Below, piece after piece: positions 32,620 through 45,052 of a stretch of 64,000 bases of DNA (within the stretch, counting starts at the first letter, position 1; the number at the start of each line of letters is the position of its first letter). The position numbers were made by a program, and so were the translations under genes. The notes beneath the pieces were generated by a model, which worked only from the letters and a program-made list of their open reading frames with translations, was not told the DNA's origin and searched no databases. Source of the stretch: Salisaeta longa DSM 21114 (lineage in GTDB: Bacteria > Bacteroidota > Rhodothermia > Rhodothermales > Salinibacteraceae); contig NZ_ATTH01000001.1 in NCBI RefSeq assembly GCF_000419585.1, positions 580,005 through 644,004 of the forward strand, given 5' to 3'.

Positions 32620-33189
32620 ATGACAGCTTCTGCTGAAATTATTCTCGGTGTGCTGATGGGCATTGGGCTGAGCGCGGCCAGTGGGTTTCGTGTGTTCGTG
32701 CCGCTTCTTGGGGCGAATGTGGCGGCACAGGCGGGTGTGTTGGACCTCTCGGCGAACATGGCGTGGATGGGAACGCCGCTGGCTACGGTTGCCTTCGGCG
32801 CGGCGGCCGCGGTAGAAGTGGTGGCGTTTTACGTTCCGTGGCTCGACAATGCGCTCGATGGCCTCGCTGTGCCGCTTGCCACGGGCGCGGGCACGCTGCT
32901 GACGGCGTCGGTGCTGGGCGACGTGCCGCCGGTGGTGCAGTGGACGGTGGCGACCATCGCGGGCGGCGGTACGGCGGGCCTCACGCAAGGGGCCACCACG
33001 CTGGTGCGGGGCGGCTCGACGGCCACTACCGGGGGACTGGCCAATCCGCTGGTGGCGACCGGCGAGATGATTGGATCGGTGGGCGCGACGATTGGTGCGC
33101 TGCTCGTGCCCGGCGTAACCGCGCTTGTCTTGGGCCTACTGGGGCTGTGGGTATGGCGCACCTGGCGCCAACGCAGCCATGCACGGTAG
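32620..33189 (+). CDS. DUF4126 family membrane protein
   Basis: 189 residues with four or five hydrophobic segments. Family start: GVLMGIGLSAASGFRVFVPL, then VEVVAFYVPWLDNALDGLAV and GEMIGSVGATIGALLVPGVT. Inner-membrane protein of unknown function. It is followed by two further small membrane-associated genes on the same strand. Confidence 0.88.
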   Translation: MTASAEIILGVLMGIGLSAASGFRVFVPLLGANVAAQAGVLDLSANMAWMGTPLATVAFGAAAAVEVVAFYVPWLDNALDGLAVPLATGAGTLLTASVLGDVPPVVQWTVATIAGGGTAGLTQGATTLVRGGSTATTGGLANPLVATGEMIGSVGATIGALLVPGVTALVLGLLGLWVWRTWRQRSHAR

Positions 33190-33280
33190 GCCGGGCTTCC
33201 GGACGCGTTATTCATTTGCAGTCTGGGCGCCAACCGCTATATTATGAATCCGTCACCCCTTTCGACGAAACCTGCACGCC

Positions 33281-33769
33281 ATGGAGGGTCTTCCGGACAC
33301 GCCACCGTCGGAGCGCCGCACGCCTGCGCGGCCCACGGGTACGAAGCTGCAACGCATGGCCGCCCACACGCAAGGGCTGGTTGAAGACCTGCGCGAATGG
33401 GTCGACGCCCGTATTGACCTGGCGCTCATCGAGGCCGAGGAACAGGCCGACGCCCGCATCAATCAGGCCATTCAGCAAGGCGTGGTGGCGGCGGTGGGCG
33501 CACTCACCGGACTCTTTGCGCTGCTTACGGTGGCGTGGGGACTCGGGTGGCTGTTGGGGCATCCGTTTTGGGGATTCCTTATCGTGACGGTGCTGCTGGG
33601 CGTAGGCACCGCCGTGCTGCGGGCCGCCGATATTGCCCCGGTGCGCACGCGCCTGCAAGCCAAGCTGCGCGGAACGCCGGCAAAAGCCGCGGCCGACTCG
33701 GCCGACGAAGCGCCCGCACGGCCCGAGCGCACCGCCGCCCCCGACGATGTTTCCATTACCGACGCGTAG
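33281..33769 (+). CDS. Phage holin-like (DUF1469/holin-X type) membrane protein
   Basis: 162 residues: a polar N-terminus, an amphipathic helix (DLREWVDARIDLALIEAEEQ), then two hydrophobic segments (VVAAVGALTGLFALLTVAWG and FWGFLIVTVLLGVGTAVL) and an Ala/Glu-rich tail. This is the layout of the 'phage holin family' membrane proteins often found with DUF883 proteins in bacterial chromosomes. The name does not mean a prophage is present; no phage genes are seen here. Function is unknown, possibly ribosome or envelope stress related. Confidence 0.65.
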   Translation: MEGLPDTPPSERRTPARPTGTKLQRMAAHTQGLVEDLREWVDARIDLALIEAEEQADARINQAIQQGVVAAVGALTGLFALLTVAWGLGWLLGHPFWGFLIVTVLLGVGTAVLRAADIAPVRTRLQAKLRGTPAKAAADSADEAPARPERTAAPDDVSITDA

Positions 33770-33803
33770 TTGCCGCTCTCCTTCGTAGCATATCGTATTG
33801 CCC

Positions 33804-34316
33804 ATGCCGCTTGGATCGACCAAAGAAGAACTGAAAGAGACGCTGCGCTCGCGGGCTGCCGACATGCGCGAGCGAACGGCTGCGCTGCAAGATGAAGTGG
33901 CCACCACCGGCGATGACGTGCGCGCGGCCGTCATAAACAACCCGTGGATCGGCGTGGGCGGCGCACTGGCCGCTGGGCTGGCCGTGGGCCTGCTGTTTGG
34001 CGGAAGCCCCGCCCGGCGCCGCCAGCGTCGCTACACCAAGCTCACCGACAAATACCTCGATGCGCTCGCCTCCGAGGTGCGCGCTTCGGTCGACGCGGGC
34101 GACGATCCGGCCGATGCGCTGGAGGCGGCCCTGCAGCAACGCGTTCCGCTGGTCGTACACACCGGCGATGCGCCCGCCTCAACGAGCTGGGTGCGCGCCG
34201 GGGCCCGCGCGCTGGGCAGTGCCGCGGTTGGGCTCGTGCTCCGTGAGGTGCTGGCGCGCGCACTCGAAGATCCTTCGGTTCAGGCTACGCTCGACGAATA
34301 TAATCCGCTAACATAA
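33804..34316 (+). CDS. ElaB/YqjD/DUF883-like membrane-anchored protein
   Basis: 170 residues from the ATG at 33804. The N-terminal helix (STKEELKETLRSRAADMRER) precedes a Gly/Ala-rich membrane segment (NPWIGVGGALAAGLAVGLLF) followed by basic residues (RRRQRR). A second hydrophobic helix is near residue 130. The layout resembles YqjD/ElaB-type proteins, which anchor ribosomes to the membrane in E. coli, but the extra C-terminal half is not typical. It is co-oriented with the holin-like gene (34 bases). Confidence 0.6.
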   Translation: MPLGSTKEELKETLRSRAADMRERTAALQDEVATTGDDVRAAVINNPWIGVGGALAAGLAVGLLFGGSPARRRQRRYTKLTDKYLDALASEVRASVDAGDDPADALEAALQQRVPLVVHTGDAPASTSWVRAGARALGSAAVGLVLREVLARALEDPSVQATLDEYNPLT

Positions 34317-34339
34317 CTGACGCACCACGCACTTGCTCT

Positions 34340-34972
34340 ATGCGCATCATTCTGTTTGGCCCGCCCGGCGCGGGCAAAGGCACGCAAGCCCGTCTGCTCG
34401 AAGAACGCGAAGGCTATACCCAAATCTCGACTGGCGACATCATCCGGTCGGCCATGAAAAACGAGACGCCCGTGGGCAAAGAGGCGAAGGCGTACGTTGA
34501 AAAAGGCGAGCTTGTCCCCGACAGCGTCGTGCGGAAGTTGGCCGAAGGCGCGATCGCTGATGAAGGCTACGACGACTTCGTGCTGGACGGCTACCCGCGT
34601 ACCACGCAGCAGGCCGAGTGGCTGACAGAATTTGGAGCGGCCCACGATGCGCCCATCGACGTCGTGATTAGCCTCGAAGTGCCCGACGACGTGATTGTCG
34701 ACCGGTTGTCGAAGCGCCGCGTGCACACGAAAACCGGCGACACGTACCACCTGGAGCATAACCCGCCGCCGGATGACGTAGACCCGGCCCACATTATTCA
34801 GCGGGATGACGACAAGCCCGCGACCGTGCGCAACCGCCTGGCGGTCTACCGTGAGGAAACCGCACCGTTGGAGGCCTACTACGAAGCGCGCGGCACGCTC
34901 GTCACCGTCGACGGTGTCGGCGGCATCGAGGATATCTACGACCGCATCACGGCGGCCTTAGAGGCTGCGTAG
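34340..34972 (+). CDS. adk: Adenylate kinase
   Basis: Interconverts ATP + AMP and 2 ADP. 210 residues. P-loop GPPGAGKGTQ at 7-16, AMP-binding STGDIIRSAM, VLDGYPRTTQQAEW and the LID region beginning SKRRVHTKTGDTYHLEHNPP. The LID lacks the zinc Cys4 knuckle, as in Gram-negative enzymes. Lone gene between the DUF883-like protein and a polyprenyl synthase, not in the ribosomal-protein cluster where it is often found. Confidence 0.97.
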   Translation: MRIILFGPPGAGKGTQARLLEEREGYTQISTGDIIRSAMKNETPVGKEAKAYVEKGELVPDSVVRKLAEGAIADEGYDDFVLDGYPRTTQQAEWLTEFGAAHDAPIDVVISLEVPDDVIVDRLSKRRVHTKTGDTYHLEHNPPPDDVDPAHIIQRDDDKPATVRNRLAVYREETAPLEAYYEARGTLVTVDGVGGIEDIYDRITAALEAA

Positions 34973-35007
34973 ACGCACCCGCTTCTCTGCTTTCGGCTCT
35001 CTGGTCC

Positions 35008-35982
35008 ATGTTTGATGCCCCGCGCCTCGTGGCGCTCCGCCAACAGATTGACGATGCCCTCGCGACGCTCGTTCATGATCGCGAGCCCGCCGTGCTCTAC
35101 GCGCCGGCCCACTACGTGCTGACGGGCGGCGGCAAGCGCGTGCGGCCGCTGCTCGTGCTGCTGGCGGCCGAGGCGACGGGGGGTGCGGTAGAGGACGCCT
35201 GGGAGGCTGCCCTGGCGGTTGAGGTCTTTCACAACTTCACGCTCGTCCACGACGACATCATGGACGACGCGCCCGAGCGCCGGGGCCGCGCAACGGTCCA
35301 CGAAGCATGGGACGAAGGCACTGCCATTCTGGTGGGCGACCGTCTGATGGGGCTGTCGTACGAGCTGCTCACGCAGGGGCCTGCGGAAGCCGTCTCCAAA
35401 AGCCTCACCCGGTACCACACCATGGTGTCCGAGCTGTGTCGCGGTCAGGCGCTGGATGCCGACTTCGAGACGCAGCGAGAGGTGTCGGTGGCTGCGTACC
35501 TCGACATGATCGATGGCAAAACCGGCGCACTGCTGGGCGCTTGCCTGGCCATTGGCGGCCTCATGGGAGGGGCGGAAGAGCCCACCGTTGAATCGCTGCA
35601 TCGGGCCGGAAAGGCACTGGGGCGCGCCTTCCAAATTCAGGACGACCTCCTGGACGTTGTGGCGCAGGACGATGCCTGGGGAAAGGCCGTGGGGGGCGAC
35701 CTGCGCGTGGGCAAACGCACCTACATCACCCTCACCGCGCTGGAACGTGCGGAAGGTGACGATCGGGCCTGGTTTATGAGGGGACTGGACGGCGGGTTTG
35801 CGCCGGAACGCATCCCCGAGGCCCGCGCCCGTATGGAGGCGTTGGACGTATTTACCGCCGCCCGCGAGGCCGTGCACCGCTACAGCGAAGCGGCCCTCCG
35901 TCACTTGTCCGCTTTGCCCGACGGGCCCGCTGCCACTCATCTGCGTGGGCTCGTCAATCAGCTGCGCGAGCGGACCCACTGA
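35008..35982 (+). CDS. Polyprenyl (isoprenyl) diphosphate synthase
   Basis: 324-residue E-type trans-prenyltransferase. First Asp-rich motif LVHDDIMDDA, second QDDLLDVV, with GGGKRVRPLLVLL before the first and GKTGALLGACLAIGG between them. It elongates allylic diphosphates with isopentenyl diphosphate. The chain length (geranylgeranyl, hexaprenyl, octaprenyl) cannot be decided safely by eye; products could feed carotenoids or menaquinone. Starts 35 bases after adk. Confidence 0.93.
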   Translation: MFDAPRLVALRQQIDDALATLVHDREPAVLYAPAHYVLTGGGKRVRPLLVLLAAEATGGAVEDAWEAALAVEVFHNFTLVHDDIMDDAPERRGRATVHEAWDEGTAILVGDRLMGLSYELLTQGPAEAVSKSLTRYHTMVSELCRGQALDADFETQREVSVAAYLDMIDGKTGALLGACLAIGGLMGGAEEPTVESLHRAGKALGRAFQIQDDLLDVVAQDDAWGKAVGGDLRVGKRTYITLTALERAEGDDRAWFMRGLDGGFAPERIPEARARMEALDVFTAAREAVHRYSEAALRHLSALPDGPAATHLRGLVNQLRERTH

Positions 35983-36071
35983 CGATGGGTTGAAGGCAAC
36001 CGTGCCCCACAGCGAACTTTAGCAGCCGAAGGGATTACCGAGTAGCCCGTCTCACCAGCCTTCCCGTGTCC

Positions 36072-36347
36072 ATGACCACGCGCGAGCTCACGGTTCGAAA
36101 CAATGCCGGGCTGCACACGCGGCCGGCGTCGATGGTGGTGCGCACCGCCTCCAAGTTTGCGTCCGACCTGGTGTTGCGCCGCGATGGCTACGAGATCAAC
36201 GCCAAGAGCGTGATTGGGGTCATGACGCTGGCGGCCGAGCAGGGCGCTACGCTCACGTTGGTGGCCGACGGGCCCGATGAGGAAGAAGCAGCCGATGCGC
36301 TGGCGCACTTGTTCGACGACGGGTTTGGGGAGGCCATCGATCCATGA
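36072..36347 (+). CDS. ptsH: HPr phosphocarrier protein
   Basis: 91 residues from the ATG at 36072 (GTG at 36066 is an alternative). The catalytic His lies in NNAGLHTRPAS and the Ser46-type site in INAKSVIGVMTLAA. It carries phosphate from enzyme I to PTS permeases or regulatory targets. Its stop overlaps the ptsI start by four bases (ATGA), so they are translationally coupled. No PTS permease gene is in the window. Confidence 0.95.
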   Translation: MTTRELTVRNNAGLHTRPASMVVRTASKFASDLVLRRDGYEINAKSVIGVMTLAAEQGATLTLVADGPDEEEAADALAHLFDDGFGEAIDP

Positions 36348-38137
36348 GTGATTACGACGCGCCCCCGGCGAGGGCATCGCTGGGACGAGACGTACTGACG
36401 GGGCAGGTGTTGGCGCCGGGCCTGGCGGCCGGGCCGGCGTACGTCTACGCGCCGGCGGCGGCCTCTGCTGCGCGGCAAACCATTCCCTCAGACGCCGTAG
36501 ACGATGAGCTGGCCACCTTTGCCGCGGCGCTCGCGCAGGCCCGCACGACGCTGGACGAAACCATCGCCACGGCGCAGGAGACGCTTGGGGCCGACAGCGC
36601 TTCGATCCTGCGCGCGCACCGGATGATCCTATCGGACGACGCGCTCACGGAGCAGGTGCGGGGCCGGATTCGCGAGCAGCACGAAAGCGCACATACAGCC
36701 ATTCGGTCCGTGATGCGCGCGCACCGGGAGCGCCTGGAGGAGCGCGCCACGCCACACGTGCGCGAGCGATCGGACGACCTCGCGGATGTGGAAAAACGCC
36801 TGTTGCACGCCCTCTCGCAACGAAGCGACGGGCCGTCGCCCCCTCCGGGCGCTATCGTGCTGGCCGAGCAGCTCACGCCCTCCGACATCGTCCGGTTCAA
36901 TCAGCAGGATGCGCGCGGGTACGTGCTGGCGCAGGGGGCGGCCACCTCGCACGTTGCAATCATTGCGCGGGCGCTGGGCGTGCCGGTGCTGGTCGTCGAT
37001 CAGGCCCTCGACCGCGTGGCCGCCGATGCGCCGCTTATTCTGGACGGAGGCGAGGGGCAGCTGGTGGTGGAGCCAACCCCTACAGCGCGGCGGTACTACG
37101 AGGCGCGGAAGGCCCACCGTGCGGCCGTACAAGAGGCCCAGCGCGAACAGGCGCAGCAACCCGCCGAAACAACCGACGGGCGCCGGGTGGTGCTGCAGGC
37201 CAACATCGAGTTTTTGGAAGAGCTGGAGCTTCTCGACCGCGTGGGGGCCGCGGGCATCGGGCTGGTGCGCACCGAGATGCTGTTTGTGAGCCAGCAACCG
37301 CTCAGCGTAACCGAAGATGCGCAATACCAGGCGTTTCGGCGCATCGCGGAGGCCGCACATCCAGCGCCCGCGACGATTCGGCTGCTGGACATTGGCGGCG
37401 ACAAGCTGGTGACGGCGAGCCGCGCCGAGGCAAATCCGTTTTTGGGGTGGCGCGGGCTTCGCATCCTGCTCGACCGGCCCGCGCTGATGCAGCGTCAACT
37501 GCGGGCCGTACTGCGCGCCAACCGGCACGGGGCGCTCCGCCTTTTGCTGCCCATGGTGGCCCACCTGGAAGAGGTGGAGCGCGTGCAAGACGCCGTAGCA
37601 ACCGCCGCCGCATCGCTGGACGCCGACGGGGTGGCGCACGACCCGGACCTGCCCGTGGGGCTGATGGTGGAAGTGCCCGCCGTGGCTGTGCAAGCCAGCG
37701 CATTTGCAGCACACGCCGACTTCTTTTCCATCGGCACGAACGACCTGACCCAGTACACCTTGGCGGTCGATCGGGGCAATCCGCGCGTGGCCGATCGGTA
37801 CGACGCCTTGCATCCCGCGGTGCTGCGGCTCATGGAGGCCGCCACCACGGCCGCGCACGACGCGTCCATCGAGGTGAGCGTTTGCGGCGAGCTGGCACAC
37901 GAGCCCACGGCACTTCCGGCCTTGGTGGGGATGGGCGTCGATACGCTAAGCATGTCGCCGACCCGCGTGCCCGCTGTGAAGCGCCACCTCCGCGGCCTCT
38001 CCTACCGCGCCGCCCGCGCGCTTCTCCCCTCGCTGTTGGACGCGCCAAGCGCCGCCGTCGTGCGCAAACGATCGGCCGCCCTGCTGGACGCGCACGCCAC
38101 GGACGGTGCCGGAACGCCCCACCGGGCCCAGCAGTAG
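36344..38137 (+). CDS. ptsI: PTS enzyme I (phosphoenolpyruvate-protein phosphotransferase)
   Basis: 597 residues; autophosphorylates on His using phosphoenolpyruvate and phosphorylates HPr. Phospho-His motif GAATSHVAIIARALGVP near residue 200; PEP-binding FVSQQPLSVTEDAQYQAF, FLGWRGLRILLDRP and the catalytic-Cys region ASIEVSVCGELAHEPTALPA. Full-length with HPr-binding helical N-domain. The last 40 residues beyond SMSPTRVPAVKRHLRGLSY are a low-complexity tail. Confidence 0.95.
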   Translation: MSDYDAPPARASLGRDVLTGQVLAPGLAAGPAYVYAPAAASAARQTIPSDAVDDELATFAAALAQARTTLDETIATAQETLGADSASILRAHRMILSDDALTEQVRGRIREQHESAHTAIRSVMRAHRERLEERATPHVRERSDDLADVEKRLLHALSQRSDGPSPPPGAIVLAEQLTPSDIVRFNQQDARGYVLAQGAATSHVAIIARALGVPVLVVDQALDRVAADAPLILDGGEGQLVVEPTPTARRYYEARKAHRAAVQEAQREQAQQPAETTDGRRVVLQANIEFLEELELLDRVGAAGIGLVRTEMLFVSQQPLSVTEDAQYQAFRRIAEAAHPAPATIRLLDIGGDKLVTASRAEANPFLGWRGLRILLDRPALMQRQLRAVLRANRHGALRLLLPMVAHLEEVERVQDAVATAAASLDADGVAHDPDLPVGLMVEVPAVAVQASAFAAHADFFSIGTNDLTQYTLAVDRGNPRVADRYDALHPAVLRLMEAATTAAHDASIEVSVCGELAHEPTALPALVGMGVDTLSMSPTRVPAVKRHLRGLSYRAARALLPSLLDAPSAAVVRKRSAALLDAHATDGAGTPHRAQQ

Positions 38138-38179
38138 AGCGCACGTCCATTTGTCTCCCGTTAGCTTTTGTTGCTTCCT

Positions 38180-38629
38180 ATGGCCGAATCCCTTGCCGAC
38201 CGCCTCACCAACGACCTGAAAGATGCCATGCGCGCCAAGGACAAGGTGCGCCTGCGCACCATCCGGCAGCTCCGCAGCGCGCTCAAGAACAAAGCCATTG
38301 ATGCCGGCGAGGACCTGAGCGATCAGGAGGCCCTGGCGGTGGTTCGCAAAGAAGCCAAGCAGCGCAAGGAAGCCATTGCGCAGTACGAAGAAGCCGGCCG
38401 CTCGGATCTCGTGGCCAAAGAGCAGGAGGAGCTGGACGTGCTGCAGGACTACCTGCCGGCGCCCATGACCGAGGAGGAGCTGCGCGGCCACGTGCAGGAA
38501 GTCATTGACGCGGTGGGGGCCTCCTCCATGGCCGACATGGGCCCGGTGATGGGCCGCGCCATGAGCGACCTGAAGGGCCGCGTGGACGGCGGCCGGGTGC
38601 AGCAGGTGGCGAAAGAGTTGCTCAGCTAA
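38180..38629 (+). CDS. GatB/YqeY domain protein
   Basis: 149 residues from the ATG at 38180 (an in-frame TTG at 38168 is rejected). It is a helical YqeY-type domain: LADRLTNDLKDAMRAKDKVR, TIRQLRSALKNKAIDAG and the C-terminal MGPVMGRAMSDLKGRVDGGR. It resembles the tRNA-binding tail of GatB amidotransferase. Stand-alone members are of unknown function and often implicated in tRNA-dependent amidation. It is followed by the CvpA gene after 9 bases. Confidence 0.92.
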   Translation: MAESLADRLTNDLKDAMRAKDKVRLRTIRQLRSALKNKAIDAGEDLSDQEALAVVRKEAKQRKEAIAQYEEAGRSDLVAKEQEELDVLQDYLPAPMTEEELRGHVQEVIDAVGASSMADMGPVMGRAMSDLKGRVDGGRVQQVAKELLS

Positions 38630-38638
38630 GCGATCGCC

Positions 38639-39232
38639 ATGGATGTAGGAAGCCTCACGGCCATCGACTGGTTCATTGGAGCCGTCCTTGCCATCGGACT
38701 GGCTCGGGGCGTGCAGGCCGGCGCGGTGCGCCAGGTGGCGGGACTACTGAGCTGGGGGCTCGCATTTCTTGTGGGCGCCGCGTTTATGCATCCCGTCGGC
38801 CGCGCCGTGGGCGACAGCCTAAACCTTGCCGCAGCGGCCGAGCCGCTCGTCGGTTTTGTGCTGGCCTTCGTCGGCGCGCTCATCATCACGTATGCGCTGG
38901 CGCACCTGCTCGAAAAGACCCTCGATGCGCTGAAGCTGACCATCGTGAATCGGTTGTCGGGCGGCCTCTTTGGGGCCGCCAAAGCCGCGCTGATGCTCAG
39001 CGTGCTCTTTTTCGTGCTTCACCACGTGGGCGTACCTTCCGCCGAGGTCCGTGCCCGCTCGCAGCTGTATCGCCCCGTGGCCCACGCCTTGCCTACCACG
39101 TGGAACGCCGTGGCCCCGTATCTTCCGGCCGCCCAGCAGCTTACGATGTCGCTGCAAGACGAACTCCGCGACGCCCGCCAGTCCATCGAATCGCTGCACG
39201 CCCCGCCGGCCGACACCACCGACGCGCCGTGA
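38639..39232 (+). CDS. CvpA family membrane protein
   Basis: 197 residues, four hydrophobic segments, starting with TAIDWFIGAVLAIGLARGVQ AGA-type first helix, typical of CvpA/colicin V production proteins. A soluble C-terminal tail of about 50 residues follows. Inner membrane protein with unclear function, linked in other bacteria to envelope homeostasis and biofilm. Likely co-transcribed with the YqeY gene. Confidence 0.85.
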   Translation: MDVGSLTAIDWFIGAVLAIGLARGVQAGAVRQVAGLLSWGLAFLVGAAFMHPVGRAVGDSLNLAAAAEPLVGFVLAFVGALIITYALAHLLEKTLDALKLTIVNRLSGGLFGAAKAALMLSVLFFVLHHVGVPSAEVRARSQLYRPVAHALPTTWNAVAPYLPAAQQLTMSLQDELRDARQSIESLHAPPADTTDAP

Positions 39233-39363
39233 AGGGGGCGGCGCTCCCCTTCCATCCAGAAACCGTTAACACAGCGCTACAGAGAAACATCGGATGTGGC
39301 CTGGCGTTGCGTGATGATGGACAAAGCAAGCGCCTGAATGGGCGCCTTGCCTACACGGACGAA

Positions 39364-39384
39364 GGATGCCCCCGACAGGCATCC
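39364..39384 (+). terminator. Hairpin after cvpA
   Basis: GGATGCC / GGCATCC, 7-bp perfect stem with a 7-base loop, 130 bases after the CvpA stop. No T-tract of its own; a second hairpin follows. Confidence 0.4.
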
Positions 39385-39392
39385 GGTACGGA

Positions 39393-39426
39393 AACGCTCG
39401 TCCCGCTTTGGGGGTCGGGCGTTTTG
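39393..39426 (+). terminator. Likely intrinsic terminator before rimP
   Basis: AACGCTCG...CCC pairs with GGG...CGGGCGTT (one mismatch, one wobble), followed by TTTTGT. It insulates the rimP-nusA-infB operon from upstream genes. Confidence 0.5.
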
Positions 39427-39510
39427 TAGCTATAGATCGTAGCGCTCCGATGGATCGCCACCTGCAACAACCAACCGCTGAAGCACCTGCTGCATAGCAC
39501 CAACCGTTGT

Positions 39511-39993
39511 ATGACTGAAGCCAACGCCCCGGCGCAGCCCCTGCCCGAGCGCATCCGCCAGTTGGCGGAAGAGCTTATCGCCGGCACCGACTACTTTTTG
39601 GTTGACGTGAACGTGCGCGGCCATCGCGGCACGCGCGTGGTGGAAGTGTACGTGGATGGCGACGCGGGCATCGGCCACGACAACCTCGCAACCATCAGCC
39701 GCGAGCTTGGCTTTCTGCTGGAGGTTGAGGAGGTGGTGCAAGGCGGCTACACGCTCGACGTCTCGTCGCCCGGCATCAAGCGGCCGCTTACCATGCCGCG
39801 CCAGTACAAGAAGAACGTGGGACGGTCGCTCCGCGTTAAGTACGACCTGGATGATGGACGCGGGACGCAGTACGAAGTCGTCACGCTGATCGATGCCACC
39901 GACGAAGCGGTCGTCATCGAGCATCCCGATGAAACGCGCGAAACCGTACCATACGATGCCATCGCCCGTGCCAAAATAGAACTGCCCTGGTAG
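39511..39993 (+). CDS. rimP: Ribosome maturation factor RimP
   Basis: 160 residues; needed for maturation of the 30S ribosomal subunit. N-terminal domain with VNVRGHRGTRVVEVYVDGDA, then the hallmark YTLDVSSPGIKRPLTM linking to the C-terminal Sm-like domain (VVTLIDATDEAVVIEH). First gene of the conserved rimP-nusA-infB block; nusA starts 57 bases later. The preceding 80 bases after the terminator should hold the operon promoter. Confidence 0.95.
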   Translation: MTEANAPAQPLPERIRQLAEELIAGTDYFLVDVNVRGHRGTRVVEVYVDGDAGIGHDNLATISRELGFLLEVEEVVQGGYTLDVSSPGIKRPLTMPRQYKKNVGRSLRVKYDLDDGRGTQYEVVTLIDATDEAVVIEHPDETRETVPYDAIARAKIELPW

Positions 39994-40050
39994 ACGACGG
40001 CCCGCTCCCAGCGCGCCGCGCTCACGCTTTCCGAACGAACCACGCTCATT

Positions 40051-41652
40051 ATGCAAAGCGAAGACCTTGTTTCCTCCTTTGGGGAAATCGCTCAGGTCAA
40101 GGATATTGACCGCGACACGCTGCAGATCATTGTCGAGGATGTGATTCGTGCAATGATCCGCAAGCGCTACGGTGCAGATGAGGCCTTCGAGATCATCTTC
40201 AACCCCAACCAGGGCGACATCCAAATTTTGCACATCCAAGAGGTGGTGGGCGATTGGGAGGTCGAAGATCCCGTCACCGAAATCCGCCTCACGGATGCCA
40301 GGAAGGTCGACGAAGACTTTGAGGTGGGCGAGGAAGTGGCAAGCTCGCTCGACATCACCAACTTTGGGCGTCGTGCCGTCATGACGGCGCAGCAGACGTT
40401 TCAGCAGCGCATCCGCGACATCGAGAAGGAACAGATTTACGAGGAGTATTCCGAGCTGATCGGCGAGATTGTGGTCGGCGAGATCTATCAGGTGCGGCGC
40501 CACGAGGTGCTCCTGATGCACGAGGGCGTCGAGATGGTGCTGCCGCGGCAGGAGCAAATTCCCGACGACCACTACCGCAAGGGCGACATGCTGCGGACGG
40601 TGGTGAAAGAGGTGATGCGCGACGCGGGCAGCGACCCGCAGGTTGTGGTCAGCCGCACGGCAGACGTCTTCATCGAGCGGCTCTTCGAGCTTGAAGTGCC
40701 CGAGGTATACGACAGCATTGTGGAGATTAAGCGCGTGGCCCGCATACCGGGCGACCGCGCCAAGGTGGCCGTGACGAGTCATGACGAGCGCGTGGACCCG
40801 GTGGGCGCATGCGTTGGCGTGAAGGGCGTGCGCATTCACGCCGTGGTGCGCGAGCTGTCCGACGAAAACATCGACGTGATGGAGTGGTCGGACGACCCGC
40901 GGACGCTCATTACCCGGGCGTTGTCGCCGGCCAACCCGACGCGCGTAACCCTGAAGCAAGACGCCAACCCGCCGCGGGCCCGCGCAGAGGTGCCCGCCGA
41001 CGAGGTGAGCCAAGCCATTGGCCGCCGCGGCGTAAACATCAAGCTTGCGGGCAAGCTGACGGGCTACGAGATCGACGTATACCGCGAGATTCCGCCCGAC
41101 GAAGAAGACATCAACATTGAAGAGTTTGCCGACGAGCTGTCGATGGACACCATCGAGAAGCTCAAAATGATTGGGTGCGATACGGCCAAGGCCGTGCTGG
41201 AGCTCTCGGCGCCCGCGCTTGGACGCCGCGCCGACATGGATCGTGAAACCGCTGAGCACGTGTTAGATACTATTGAACGAGAGTTTGAACGCGGCCCGAG
41301 CCTGGCAGAGTCGCTCGAACGGGGCCGGTTCGTTGTGGAGCAGGGCGCTGAAGCAGCTGAGGCGACCGAAGACGAAGCGACCGAGGACACAGCGACCGAG
41401 GACACAGCGCCTGAAGACACAGCGCCTGAAGACACAGCGCCTGAAGACACGGTGGCCGAGAACGAAACGACGGAAGACGAAACGAGCGAAGACGCGCCGG
41501 TGGCCACGGAAGAATCAGGCGACACGCCGGCGGCCGCTGCATCAACTGATGACGCGGCCGATGAGGCCGCCGACACCATCGACGATACCGAAGACACAGA
41601 CGGCAGTGCATCCGACGAGGATGCAGTGCGGGAGGAGACCTCTCATTCGTGA
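40051..41652 (+). CDS. nusA: Transcription elongation/termination factor NusA
   Basis: 533 residues. Order: N-terminal RNA polymerase-binding domain (1-125), S1 (130-200), and two KH domains (VGACVGVKGVRIHAVVRELS and EVSQAIGRRGVNIKLAGKLT). Then the helical region (SMDTIEKLKMIGCDTAKAVL), and an acidic low-complexity tail of about 100 residues with repeated EDTAPEDTAP. The tail is an unusual length and very acidic, consistent with a high intracellular salt lifestyle. Part of the rimP-nusA-infB operon. Confidence 0.96.
   Translation: MQSEDLVSSFGEIAQVKDIDRDTLQIIVEDVIRAMIRKRYGADEAFEIIFNPNQGDIQILHIQEVVGDWEVEDPVTEIRLTDARKVDEDFEVGEEVASSLDITNFGRRAVMTAQQTFQQRIRDIEKEQIYEEYSELIGEIVVGEIYQVRRHEVLLMHEGVEMVLPRQEQIPDDHYRKGDMLRTVVKEVMRDAGSDPQVVVSRTADVFIERLFELEVPEVYDSIVEIKRVARIPGDRAKVAVTSHDERVDPVGACVGVKGVRIHAVVRELSDENIDVMEWSDDPRTLITRALSPANPTRVTLKQDANPPRARAEVPADEVSQAIGRRGVNIKLAGKLTGYEIDVYREIPPDEEDINIEEFADELSMDTIEKLKMIGCDTAKAVLELSAPALGRRADMDRETAEHVLDTIEREFERGPSLAESLERGRFVVEQGAEAAEATEDEATEDTATEDTAPEDTAPEDTAPEDTVAENETTEDETSEDAPVATEESGDTPAAAASTDDAADEAADTIDDTEDTDGSASDEDAVREETSHS
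41391..41450 (+). repeat. 15-base tandem repeats in the nusA tail
   Basis: Near-identical units GAAGACACAGCGCCT repeat in tandem (three times, with two variant copies before) and encode EDTAP/EDTAT pentapeptides in the acidic C-terminal tail of NusA. Slippage-prone and probably variable between strains. Confidence 0.75.
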
Positions 41653-41766
41653 TGATTAACCGCTTCTTTTAAGCCCTGTTTGGAAAGTCAGCGTGTGGGT
41701 AAGCCCGCGGAGGGTTTTCAAGCAAGGCCCAGCAGTACCTCTATTGAGTAACACAATACCGATTGC

Positions 41767-44937
<3,171 letters not shown>

Positions 44938-44969
44938 CGCGTCGTTGATAGGTCACGCCTTGTTGTACT

Positions 44970-45005
44970 GCACCGCGGCGCCGCATGATCGGCGCCGTGT
45001 GGTGC
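44970..45005 (+). terminator. Hairpin between infB and rbfA
   Basis: GGCGCCG / CGGCGCC with flanking GCACC / GGTGC forms a strong stem, without a T-tract. More likely an mRNA processing or stability element than a terminator within this conserved operon. Confidence 0.35.
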
Positions 45006-45052
45006 GGCCAGGCGCCTTGTGCGTTCCGTCCACCGTTTGCCCAACTTCTGCC

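Noticed and set aside
33281-34316. Holin-like and DUF883-like genes as part of a prophage
   Set aside because: No terminase, capsid, integrase or lysin genes are nearby, and such proteins are common in ordinary chromosomes.
39430-41259. 609-residue minus-strand frame
   Set aside because: It lies opposite rimP and nusA, is His/Leu/Val-rich, and has no domain. A shadow of GC-rich codon bias.
41391-41450. Tandem repeats in nusA as a CRISPR array
   Set aside because: The repeats are 15 bases without spacers and lie in frame within a coding sequence.
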